Below, piece after piece: positions 31,225-38,078 of a stretch of DNA of 41,658 nucleotides (positions are counted from its first letter, which is position 1; each line of letters starts with the position of its first letter). Where the stretch lies: positions 1 through 41,658 of the forward strand of contig NZ_JAOASO010000101.1 of the NCBI RefSeq assembly GCF_030158645.1, given 5' to 3'. Source of the DNA: Hydrogenophaga sp. (lineage in GTDB: Bacteria; Pseudomonadota; Gammaproteobacteria; Burkholderiales; Burkholderiaceae_C). The translations under genes and the position numbers were made by a program. The notes beneath the pieces are model-generated. The model saw only the letters and a list, made by a program, of their open reading frames with translations, was not told where the DNA came from and did no database searches.

Positions 31225-31829
31225 GGCTTCTTGAAGTCCACCGTGGGCGGCGCGGAAATGGCCGCTTCGTTGGCCACCTGGAAATTGGCCTTGGGCTTGT
31301 AGCCGAACACCATCGCGGTGAGGTTGCTCGGGAAGCTCCGCGACAGCACGTTGTATTCCTGCACGGTCTGGATGTAGCGGTTGCGCGCGACGGTGATGCG
31401 GTTCTCGGTGCCTTCGAGTTGCACGCGCAGGTCGCTGAAACCCTGGTTGGCTTTGAGGTTGGGGTACTGCTCCACCACCACCATCAGCCGGCTCAGCGCG
31501 CTGCCCAGCTCGCCTTGTGCCGCCTGGAACTGCTGCATGGCGGCGGGGTCGTTCAGCGTCTCGGGCGTCACCTGGATGCTGGTGGCCTTGGCGCGCGCTT
31601 CGATCACACGCGTGAGCGTTTCCTGCTCGAAGTTGGCCTCGCCCTTGACAGTGGCCACGATGTTGGGAATCAGGTCGGCGCGGCGCTGGTACTGGTTGAG
31701 CACCTCCGACCAGGCCGACTGCGTCTGTTCGTCCAGTCGCTGGAAATCGTTGTAGCCGCAGCCGGTGAGGCCGACGGACAGCAGCAAAGCCGCCGCCCAG
31801 GTGGAGACCGAGCGCAAGAATGTGTGCAT
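31221..31829 (-). CDS. lemA: LemA family lipoprotein
   Basis: The 202-residue protein has a signal sequence with lipobox LTGC (Cys24) and the LemA core: YNDFQRLDEQTQSAWSEVLN, QRRADLIPNIVATVKG and RNRYIQTVQEYNVL. The fold is a long helical bundle and the role unknown. GGAGGA lies just upstream of the ATG. It heads the three-gene minus-strand operon. Confidence 0.94.
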   Translation of the reverse strand: MHTFLRSVSTWAAALLLSVGLTGCGYNDFQRLDEQTQSAWSEVLNQYQRRADLIPNIVATVKGEANFEQETLTRVIEARAKATSIQVTPETLNDPAAMQQFQAAQGELGSALSRLMVVVEQYPNLKANQGFSDLRVQLEGTENRITVARNRYIQTVQEYNVLSRSFPSNLTAMVFGYKPKANFQVANEAAISAPPTVDFKKP

Positions 31830-31967
31830 GAATCCTCCAGTGGCCCGTGGCCTGTGCCAACCGAGCCTCTGGTTGAGCCTCGGATCTGCGGGACTATAAC
31901 CCCGGGGCATGGCGCCGGGCGGTGCGCCCGGGCACACAGCCGATGCACTGCCGTCAAAATACGGCGC

Positions 31968-32405
31968 ATGCGAAAACCCAAACTTCCACCCGGCTCCCCG
32001 GACGACGCCGAAGCTGCGTTCTACGACGCGCTGCAGCACGCCGACATCGAACGCCTCATGGCTTGTTGGGCCGACGAGGACGACATCGTGTGCGTGCACC
32101 CGGGTGGCCCCCGGCTGGTGGGCCACGCGGCCGTGCGATCGGCGTTCGAGGCCATGTTCGCCAACGGCAGCGTGCAGGCCACGCCGGAGAAAGTGCGTCG
32201 CCTCGACGCGGGCGCCTGCAGCGTGCACAGCGTGGTCGAGCGCGTGGCCGTGATGAGCGACGACGGCTTGCAACACGCGTGGGTGGTGGCCACGAACGTG
32301 TACGCCAAGACCGCGCAGGGCTGGCGCATGGTGGCCCACCACGCCAGCCCGGGCATGCGCAGCGAGCCGCCCGAAATCCTCACCGCCAAGCCTGTGTTGC
32401 ATTGA
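31968..32405 (+). CDS. SnoaL/DUF4440-like protein
   Basis: The 145-residue protein has the NTF2-like cone fold pattern: EAAFYDALQHADIERLMACWADEDD-type helices, then VCVHPGGPRLVGHAAVRSAF and a C-terminal GWRMVAHHASPG. Such proteins are often stand-alone enzymes or sensors of unknown substrate. The start is ATG 31968; no strong ribosome-binding site. The stop overlaps the TTG start of the hydrolase gene, so they are coupled. Confidence 0.82.
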   Translation: MRKPKLPPGSPDDAEAAFYDALQHADIERLMACWADEDDIVCVHPGGPRLVGHAAVRSAFEAMFANGSVQATPEKVRRLDAGACSVHSVVERVAVMSDDGLQHAWVVATNVYAKTAQGWRMVAHHASPGMRSEPPEILTAKPVLH

Positions 32406-33400
32406 GCGCCGAAGGCTTTCAGTACGCCGCGCCCTGGTGGTTGCCCGGCGGCAATGCCCAAACGCTGTGGGCCGCACTGGCCAGCCGCCGGCACTTCGGC
32501 CCAGCCCCCGTGTGGACACGCAGCCGCTGGACCACGCTCGACGGCGACTTCATCGATGTGGACCAGGCGCAGCACGCTTCACCCGACACAGCGCCCCTGC
32601 TGGTTCTGTTCCACGGCCTCGAAGGCTCGTCTGCCAGCCAGTACGCGGTGGCCTTTGCCGACTTCGCGGCAGCCAACGGTTTGGCCTTTGCCGTGCCGCA
32701 TTTCCGGGGGTGCTCGGGTGAGCTCAACCACGCGCCGCGGGCCTACCATTCGGGCGACTTTGAAGAGATCGACTGGATCCTCAGGCGCTTTGCAGCCGAG
32801 CACCCCGGGCGGCCCTTGATTGCGGCCGGCGTGTCACTCGGCGGCAATGCGCTCATGCGCTGGGCCGCCGAGATGGGCGAGTCGGCGGGCGCCATCGTGC
32901 GCGCTGTGGCATCCGTCTGTTCCCCGCTTGACCTGGCTGCAGGCGGCCACGCGATTGGCCGCGGTTTCAACCGCCTGGTCTACACACGCATGTTTCTGAA
33001 CAGCATGGTGCCCAAGGCGTTGAGAAAGCTGGAGCAGCACCCCGGCCTGTTTGACCGCGACGCGCTGCTGGCCGCGCGCAACCTTTTCGAGTTCGACAAC
33101 CTGTTCACCGCGCCGCTGCACGGCTTTCGCGACACGCCCGACTACTGGTCGCGCGCGTCGGCCAAACCCGTGCTGCACCAGATCCGCGTACCCGCATTGG
33201 CACTCAACGCGCACAACGATCCCTTCATCCCCGCCGCGTCCTTGCCGACCCCGCAGCAGGTGGGTCGGCACGTGACGCTATGGCAGCCTGCGCAGGGCGG
33301 CCACGTGGGTTTTCCGGTCTCGCACGGGGTGCTGGGTGTGCCGGGCCATGTTCGCGCGATGCCCGACGCCGTGGGACACTGGCTGCTCGCCCACCTTTGA
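32402..33400 (+). CDS. YheT-like alpha/beta hydrolase
   Basis: The 332-residue protein is an alpha/beta hydrolase of the YheT/EMB8 type: the N-terminal YAAPWWLPGGNAQTLWA, oxyanion segment LFHGLEGSSAS, PHFRGCSGELN, the nucleophile Ser145 in GVSLGGNA, and a C-terminal GGHVGFP with the catalytic His. The start is inferred to be TTG 32402, in a TTGA overlap with the previous stop, because the family's N-terminus begins there and no ATG or GTG is in frame near it. Confidence 0.85.
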   Translation: MSAEGFQYAAPWWLPGGNAQTLWAALASRRHFGPAPVWTRSRWTTLDGDFIDVDQAQHASPDTAPLLVLFHGLEGSSASQYAVAFADFAAANGLAFAVPHFRGCSGELNHAPRAYHSGDFEEIDWILRRFAAEHPGRPLIAAGVSLGGNALMRWAAEMGESAGAIVRAVASVCSPLDLAAGGHAIGRGFNRLVYTRMFLNSMVPKALRKLEQHPGLFDRDALLAARNLFEFDNLFTAPLHGFRDTPDYWSRASAKPVLHQIRVPALALNAHNDPFIPAASLPTPQQVGRHVTLWQPAQGGHVGFPVSHGVLGVPGHVRAMPDAVGHWLLAHL

Positions 33401-33410
33401 TCGAAGAACC

Positions 33411-33947
33411 ATGGACGACATCGTCAAAGCCGCCATGGCCAAGTGGCCCAACGTGCCCGACTGCTTCGGCTGGCTGGGGCTGGACGCGCGCGGCAACTGG
33501 TACATGCGAGACGACCGTGTGCAGGCCGCTGGCGCGTTTCCCGCGAGCAAGGGCTCGCTGCTTCAGCACGACAAACTCATTGACTTCATCCAGCGCAACT
33601 ACGCGGCCGACGAGCAAGGCCGTTGGTTTTTTCAGAACGGACCGCAACGCGTCTACGTGGAGCTGGAGTCCACTCCGTGGATCTGGCGCCTGCAGCCCGA
33701 TGGGCGCGTGCTCAGCCACACCGGCTCGCCGGTGCAGGTTCAGCAAAGCCTGCTGGACGAGTCGGGCAAGCTGTACCTTGTCACGGACCTGGGAATCGGA
33801 CTGGTGCACAGCGCCGACATGGCACTTGCCGCAGACCACGTGGAAGCGGGTGCCTGGACACCTGATGGTGTGTGCAGCGCTGAACTGCAGGGCAGGGGCC
33901 ACTTCGTGCGCAGTCCCCAGGCCCCGAGCACAAAAAAGCCGGCTTGA
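33411..33947 (+). CDS. Conserved betaproteobacterial protein of unknown function
   Basis: The 178-residue protein has no signal peptide. It has a conserved N-terminus (MDDIVKAAMAKWPNVPDCFGWL) and a central block around GRWFFQNGPQRVYVELE, followed by TPWIWRLQP. I recall a DUF (DUF2946 or DUF2944) found mostly in Burkholderiales with this start, but cannot confirm which. It begins 10 nt after the hydrolase stop and ends inside the terminator of the convergent cytochrome gene. Confidence 0.78.
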   Translation: MDDIVKAAMAKWPNVPDCFGWLGLDARGNWYMRDDRVQAAGAFPASKGSLLQHDKLIDFIQRNYAADEQGRWFFQNGPQRVYVELESTPWIWRLQPDGRVLSHTGSPVQVQQSLLDESGKLYLVTDLGIGLVHSADMALAADHVEAGAWTPDGVCSAELQGRGHFVRSPQAPSTKKPA

Positions 33948-33955
33948 AGCCGGCT
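33931..33955 (-). terminator. Rho-independent terminator of the cytochrome c5 gene
   Basis: AGCCGGCT (33937-33944) pairs with AGCCGGCT (33948-33955) around TGA. Read on the minus strand it runs into a tract of six Ts, so it serves the cytochrome gene. The stop of the plus-strand gene lies inside it. Confidence 0.85.
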
Positions 33956-33981
33956 GTTCTGTTGCTGGAAGGGTCGGGGAT

Positions 33982-34845
33982 TCACTTCACAGCATCAAGC
34001 ATGTACTGCACGGCGGCCTTGATGTCGGCGTCCGAGGCGGCCGAGCCACCCTTGGGGGGCATGGCGCCTTTGCCTTTGATCACGCTCGCGGTCAGAGCGT
34101 CAAGACCCAGACCCACGCGCGGTGCCCATGCGGCCTTGTCGGCGAATTTGGGAGCTCCGGCGACGCCGGCCACGTGGCAAACCGCGCAGGCTTGTTTGTA
34201 GAGGGCCTCGCCCGCACCAGCGGCCACGGTGGCCGAGGCGGCGGGTGCCGCGGCAGCCGGGGCGGCCGCCACCACGACGGCAGGTGCCGGAGCGGCCGCT
34301 GCGGCGGCAGGTGCGGCGGCTGGCGCAGCCGCCGCAGCAGGCGCTGCAGGTGCAGCTGCCTCGGGCACGGCGAAGTTGCCGCCGGCAGCGTTGACCATGT
34401 GGACCACAGCACGCCCGATTTCTTCGTCGCGATAGGCACCACCGCCTTGTGCGCCCATGGCGCCCTTGCCCTTGAGCACCGACGTCAACAAGGCGTCGTA
34501 ACCGGTGGCGATGCGCGGCGCCCAGGCGGCTGTGTCGCCAAATTTGGGGGCACCAGCCACACCCGCTGCATGGCAGGCCACGCACTGCGCGGCATACACC
34601 GCGTCACCGAGCGCCAACGGACGGTTGGCATCGCGCAGTTCAACCGTGCCCACGCGCTGGATGCGCTGTGCGACGGCCAGCTCGGGATCACCGGCGCCCA
34701 TGGCGGGCTTGTTGCCCGAGGTCACGAAATAGACCAGGCCAATGATGATGAAGATGGGCGCAACAAATGCGAAGAACGACGTCCACAGCAACTGCGAAGG
34801 TGTCTTGATCGGGCCGGTGTGGTGTTCGTGCGCGTGGTCGCTCAT
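33982..34845 (-). CDS. Membrane-anchored dihaem cytochrome c5
   Basis: The 287-residue protein has one N-terminal membrane helix (about residues 20-42), then two cytochrome c5-type domains. The first has CVACH (Cys88, Cys91, His92); the second has CAVCH near residue 230. Each is followed by a similar GVAGAPKF...WAPR segment, so the domains are duplicates. A linker of about 55 residues made almost wholly of Ala, Pro and Val joins them. It probably carries electrons in the periplasm, for example to an oxidase. ATG 34845 follows GAGGA and starts before the histidine-rich N-terminus. Confidence 0.92.
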   Translation of the reverse strand: MSDHAHEHHTGPIKTPSQLLWTSFFAFVAPIFIIIGLVYFVTSGNKPAMGAGDPELAVAQRIQRVGTVELRDANRPLALGDAVYAAQCVACHAAGVAGAPKFGDTAAWAPRIATGYDALLTSVLKGKGAMGAQGGGAYRDEEIGRAVVHMVNAAGGNFAVPEAAAPAAPAAAAAPAAAPAAAAAAPAPAVVVAAAPAAAAPAASATVAAGAGEALYKQACAVCHVAGVAGAPKFADKAAWAPRVGLGLDALTASVIKGKGAMPPKGGSAASDADIKAAVQYMLDAVK

Positions 34846-34987
34846 GGTGTCCTCAAGGGGTGGCAAGGCGGGTCTGAAAACTGGCAGAACGTACCCACCT
34901 ACATAGATTCTGAACAGCTCCCGATTATAGCCAACGCCCCCTGCAAGGCGCCTTCAAACCCCCTCGCCTGATAGAATGTGGCAGGTT

Positions 34988-35026
34988 GCGGCTGTAGCTC
35001 AGTGGATAGAGTATTGGCCTCCGAAG
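34988..35026 (+). pseudogene. Truncated 5' copy of tRNA-Arg(CCG)
   Basis: The 39 nt repeat the first half of the intact tRNA at 35082, from the acceptor strand to the anticodon loop, with one mismatch at position 30 of the copy (T for C). The 3' half is missing, so no acceptor stem forms. It is probably the left-hand remnant of an insertion or duplication at the tRNA gene. Confidence 0.8.
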
Positions 35027-35045
35027 GCTGTCGTCATCGGCGAAA

Positions 35046-35081
35046 AACGCAACAGGTAGACTCTTGGTCTCCAAACAGCAT
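35046..35081 (+). other. tRNA-like fragment between the tRNA-Arg copies
   Basis: The segment contains GGTAGACTCTTGGTCTCC followed by AAAC, which resembles a D-loop to anticodon-arm piece of a tRNA with anticodon CCA (tryptophan). It lacks T-arm and acceptor ends. The likeness is short and may be chance. Confidence 0.3.
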
Positions 35082-35157
35082 GCGGCTGTAGCTCAGTGGA
35101 TAGAGTATCGGCCTCCGAAGCCGAGGGTCGTGGGTTCGATCCCCGCCAGCCGCACCA
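35082..35157 (+). tRNA. tRNA-Arg (anticodon CCG)
   Basis: The 76-nt sequence folds as a standard tRNA. The 7-bp acceptor stem is GCGGCTG with CAGCCGC. The anticodon stem TCGGC/GCCGA encloses CTCCGAA with anticodon CCG. The T-arm is GTGGG/CCCGC with loop TTCGATC. The CCA end is encoded. It decodes CGG. It borders a lower-GC accessory region, a common insertion point for islands. Confidence 0.96.
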
Positions 35158-35531
35158 AGCCTTGCATACCGAGCAAGTGTCTGCACACACCTCGCGAAAC
35201 ACATCATCTTTCGCTGCAACTCAATCCCACGGATTGAGGCACACCGCACTGATGGACCAATAGTCGGGACATGTGTGTTGAGAAAAGCCTGTGCCCGATG
35301 TGTGCCTTGCTTGTGCCGCGCCCACCCCTTCAGTGCAACTCAGGTAGCCGAAAGCGACCCCTGCCCTTGTGCCGTTCCATGGTCGAGTGAGGTACTCCTA
35401 CCCTCACTGTCGTTGACTCGCTAAATCTGTGGGGCTGATTTGCAGCGACTGCGGTCTTTTGCATCGCCGATTCGAGCAGCACAAAACTGCCGTTCAACGC
35501 TCAGCCGACATGTGCCGCAAACAGTCCTCAG
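35158..35531 (+). other. Gene-free stretch after tRNA-Arg
   Basis: No credible gene is seen in these 374 nt. Two short perfect hairpins occur: CTCAATC/GATTGAG (35220-35238, 5-nt loop) and AGTGAGG/CCTCACT (35386-35408, 9-nt loop). I find no copy of the tRNA 3' end that would mark the other attachment site, and no integrase reading frame. It may be decayed element sequence. Confidence 0.5.
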
Positions 35532-36053
35532 CTAGCCCTGAAATAGCCCTAGATTCTTGAGGCGGAACGTCATTGCTGCAGCACTGACATTGAAACGCTT
35601 GGCCAAATTGCTAACGTCTTCTTCATCGTCAAGATCGAAGCGTGACGACGCGATCTCTTCTCGAATCAACTTCTCAGGCATCAATAGTGCAGCGGCAAAC
35701 TGGTTGGCCTGGATCTCTTGAAGGTCATCACCCGCCGATGAGCTTTCGTTCCGCTTGAACATTGTTGACCGGTCAACAAATAGTCGCTGTTGTTGATTGT
35801 CCGACGCGTGCATGACGAAGTGACCGATCTCATGAGCAATGGTGAAGCGTTGCCGCACCCTTGAGTGATTGACGTTGTAGCCAATCATTCCACGCCCGTT
35901 CTCAACTACGAGAACTCCCGAGGTCTCCGCGAGCGGACGAGCTTGTGCGGTCAACGTTAGGTGGTGAATCACGGTGTCGAGTGGCACAGGAACTCTCAGT
36001 GCACCGCATTCTGTGAGCAGGCTCTCTGCCTTGTACTCAATGTCTGATGTCAT
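35532..36053 (-). CDS. ImmA/IrrE-type zinc metallopeptidase
   Basis: The 173-residue protein has the zinc motif HEIGH (His74, Glu75, His78) and the downstream helix EIQANQFAAALLMP with Glu113 as the likely third ligand, both typical of ImmA/IrrE (DUF955). Such peptidases cut or inactivate a partner XRE repressor on a signal, for example DNA damage in ICEBs1. Its start overlaps the XRE stop by 4 nt, so they are one operon. Confidence 0.93.
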   Translation of the reverse strand: MTSDIEYKAESLLTECGALRVPVPLDTVIHHLTLTAQARPLAETSGVLVVENGRGMIGYNVNHSRVRQRFTIAHEIGHFVMHASDNQQQRLFVDRSTMFKRNESSSAGDDLQEIQANQFAAALLMPEKLIREEIASSRFDLDDEEDVSNLAKRFNVSAAAMTFRLKNLGLFQG

Positions 36054-36466
36054 GAAGTTTTCCTTCGAGTAAAGCGTTGTGTCGGAGCTCTTGAGCCCGA
36101 CAGTTGTTCTACGGCTTGGGCGATGAAACTCGAAAGGGCGCTCTCCGTGGCCGCATCCCCATTCGTGTACTTCTTGAGCTCTTCGCGCATCTCATCGTCA
36201 AGGATGGCGGCAGATGGAGCGACAGCCAACTCAGCCGTTGCCGGGATCAGCGAGAGTAATTCGACGTCGAGTTGCCGCGCGATCTTCCATAGCAAATACA
36301 AGGGGGCGTGTTGGCGCCCCGCCTCGATGTTGACGATCGATGCTCGACTGATTTCAAGTTTCTTCGCAAGAGCGGCTTGGCTGAGTCGGGCTGGTTGGCG
36401 TTCGCGTGCAGTACGGATTCGTTCTCCGACAGAGCGGTATAGCGCCTCTTCGTCGGCGTTATTCAT
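36050..36466 (-). CDS. XRE-family transcriptional regulator
   Basis: The 138-residue protein has a Cro/CI-type helix-turn-helix (about residues 12-68; helices SQAALAKKLEIS and RASIVNIEAGR) and a longer acidic C-terminus that could contact ImmA. It is transcribed away from the Ubl genes. The intergenic region contains repeated palindromes that are the likely operators. It probably represses both its own and the Ubl operon. Confidence 0.92.
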   Translation of the reverse strand: MNNADEEALYRSVGERIRTARERQPARLSQAALAKKLEISRASIVNIEAGRQHAPLYLLWKIARQLDVELLSLIPATAELAVAPSAAILDDEMREELKKYTNGDAATESALSSFIAQAVEQLSGSRAPTQRFTRRKTS

Positions 36467-36498
36467 GCGTTGATAGCTTACACGGTGTGTTCAGCAAT

Positions 36499-36563
36499 GC
36501 AAACACGTTTGCGCAGAAACCTTGTGAACCCAGCAAACATGTTTTCAATCTAAACATGTATGT
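36499..36563. promoter_or_regulatory. Operator array of four 14-bp sites, 17-bp period
   Basis: Site 1, GCAAACACGTTTGC (36499-36512), is a palindrome of 6-bp arms. Site 3, GCAAACATGTTTTC (36533-36546), and site 4, CTAAACATGTATGT (36550-36563), are near matches. Site 2 (36516-36529) is degenerate (8 of 14). The centres are 36505.5, 36522.5, 36539.5 and 36556.5, exactly 17 bp apart. Confidence 0.7.
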
Positions 36564-36575
36564 GTAGCCTCACAG

Positions 36576-36605
36576 TTGACACATGAGATTGCGTTGCAGC
36601 ACACT
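36576..36605 (+). promoter_or_regulatory. Candidate promoter of the Ubl operon
   Basis: A perfect TTGACA (36576-36581) lies 12 nt after operator site 4. The best -10 18 nt further on is CACACT (36600-36605), a poor match. A repressor on the operators could reach the -35. The start of transcription is uncertain. Confidence 0.4.
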
Positions 36606-36652
36606 GCAGTTGCCGAGTTGCTTTGACTCAGAAAATTTCAAAGGAGGCCGTT

Positions 36653-36907
36653 ATGGCTCACGACCCGAAGACTGTCGCGATCATCGTAGAGGGCGCGCCA
36701 CATGAATGGCCGAAGAACGAGCAGATCTCGTATGCCCAAGTCGTCACCTTGGAGGTGCCCAACTACTCGCCCAACTCGGGCATCAGTTACGCAGTCAAGT
36801 ACACCCGCGGTGACGGCAACAAGCCCGAGGGCATCCTGACCCCGGGCGACTCAGTAAAAGTGAAAGAAGGGATGGTGTTCAGTGTTTCAGAAACTGGTCA
36901 GTCGTAA
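36653..36907 (+). CDS. Ubiquitin-like modifier, Multi_ubiq family (single domain)
   Basis: The 84-residue protein has the Multi_ubiq (beta-grasp, ubiquitin-like) pattern: TVAIIVEGAPHEWPKNEQISY near the start, then YAVKYTRGDGNKPEGILTPGD and GMVFSVSETGQS at the end. There is one Ubl unit; many relatives have several. It has no cysteine. The C-terminus is TGQS instead of Gly-Gly, so it either is trimmed after Gly82 or uses a different end. ATG 36653 has a perfect AAGGAGG 5 nt upstream, indicating strong translation. The E1-like gene starts 26 nt before the stop. Confidence 0.88.
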   Translation: MAHDPKTVAIIVEGAPHEWPKNEQISYAQVVTLEVPNYSPNSGISYAVKYTRGDGNKPEGILTPGDSVKVKEGMVFSVSETGQS

Positions 36908-38078
36908 CGAGGACCTCCGCCGCCTGGTCGAAAAGGGTTATGCGGTCGCGTTCGACGGCGGGCACCTGATCGTGCGCGACATTCCGTATCTCGATGCAGC
37001 AGGAACCCTGCAAAGGGCAGCCTTCGTCGCCAAACTTGTCTTTGTCGATGACGAGCGAGTCGTTCAGGACGACCACCAGATTTACTTCAGTGGCGGCGTT
37101 CCGCACAACATGGACGGCACCACTGTTCAAAACCTCGCTGGTGGACCTCACACTTTTGCCTTGAGCAAAAACGCCGAAGACGTGATCGTGCAGCGATCCT
37201 TCTCGAATAAGCCCAGGACGCAGGACGGGTCAGGCAAGTTCGCGAACTTCTTTGACAAGATTGAGAGCTACGTTGCGCTCATCGCCGGACCAGCCATGTC
37301 GCGCTACAACGTGAATCCGTATAGCTTCAAGATCGATGAGGCCGATCAAGAGCCTTCTGTTTTCAAGTTTCAGGACACGCTCACAAGTCGTGCTGAAATT
37401 ACTGAGCTCAACCGTAAGTTCGGCAGTGATGTCATAGCCATCATTGGGCTGGGGGGAACCGGCAGCTTTTTGCTTGACTACATCGTAAAGACGCCAGTCA
37501 AAGAAGTTCGTGCCTTTGATCTTGACCCATTTCATGTTCACAACTCCTTCCGCTCGCCGGGCCGCCTGTTGCCGGGAGAGCTTGGTAGGGCAAAGGCCGA
37601 GGTGTACGCGGACCGCTACGACAATTTCCGCCACGGGCTCTCGCTGCATCCGAAGATGCTGGACGGCACGTCGGCTAGTGATCTAGAGGGCGTGACGTTC
37701 GCTTTCGTCTGCGTCGACAAGGGCTCGGCGCGTGGCGAGATCTTCAAGCTCCTTGTTGAGAAGGGAGTCCCGTTCATTGACGTCGGTATGGGGCCGTCGC
37801 TTTCGAGGGAAGGCTTGATCAAGGGGATGCTGCGAACGACTTACTACCCTCCCGAGAACGCTGCAGCCATCGTGGCATCGGGTTATGCGGAGACGCAGGA
37901 TGCCCCCGAAGACATTTACCGGACAAACATCCAGATCGCTGAGCTCAACGCATTGAATGCCGCATTCGCGGTCATTCGGTTCAAGCAGTTGCGCGGCTTC
38001 TACGCGGACGATGTGCAGGGCAACAGCTTTCTCTTCGACATCCGAGACCTGAAGATCGCATCCGATGCCAAAGATTGA
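36882..38078 (+). CDS. E1-like enzyme: DUF6791 domain fused to ThiF
   Basis: The 398-residue protein has an N-terminal DUF6791 domain (about residues 5-160, with RLVEKGYAVAFDGGHLIVRD) and a C-terminal ThiF/E1 domain. The ThiF part has the nucleotide loop GLGGTG (189-194), FDLD (213-215), Asn221 and Arg224 (HNSFRSPG), Lys238 and Asp279 (CVDK). These residues are needed to adenylate a Ubl C-terminus. There is only one cysteine in the whole protein (Cys277), at the end of the strand before Asp279, so no usual catalytic cysteine or zinc CxxC is evident. The start is GTG 36882, which begins the family match. Confidence 0.88.
   Translation: MFQKLVSRNEDLRRLVEKGYAVAFDGGHLIVRDIPYLDAAGTLQRAAFVAKLVFVDDERVVQDDHQIYFSGGVPHNMDGTTVQNLAGGPHTFALSKNAEDVIVQRSFSNKPRTQDGSGKFANFFDKIESYVALIAGPAMSRYNVNPYSFKIDEADQEPSVFKFQDTLTSRAEITELNRKFGSDVIAIIGLGGTGSFLLDYIVKTPVKEVRAFDLDPFHVHNSFRSPGRLLPGELGRAKAEVYADRYDNFRHGLSLHPKMLDGTSASDLEGVTFAFVCVDKGSARGEIFKLLVEKGVPFIDVGMGPSLSREGLIKGMLRTTYYPPENAAAIVASGYAETQDAPEDIYRTNIQIAELNALNAAFAVIRFKQLRGFYADDVQGNSFLFDIRDLKIASDAKD

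Noticed and set aside
34999..35249. Minus-strand frames with sequences such as GDRTHDPRLRRP and GWRGSNPRPSA
   Set aside because: These are well-known spurious translations of antisense tRNA genes.
36623..36652. Upstream TTG start for the Ubl gene
   Set aside because: The AAGGAGG site directly serves ATG 36653, and the added residues would cover the ribosome-binding site.
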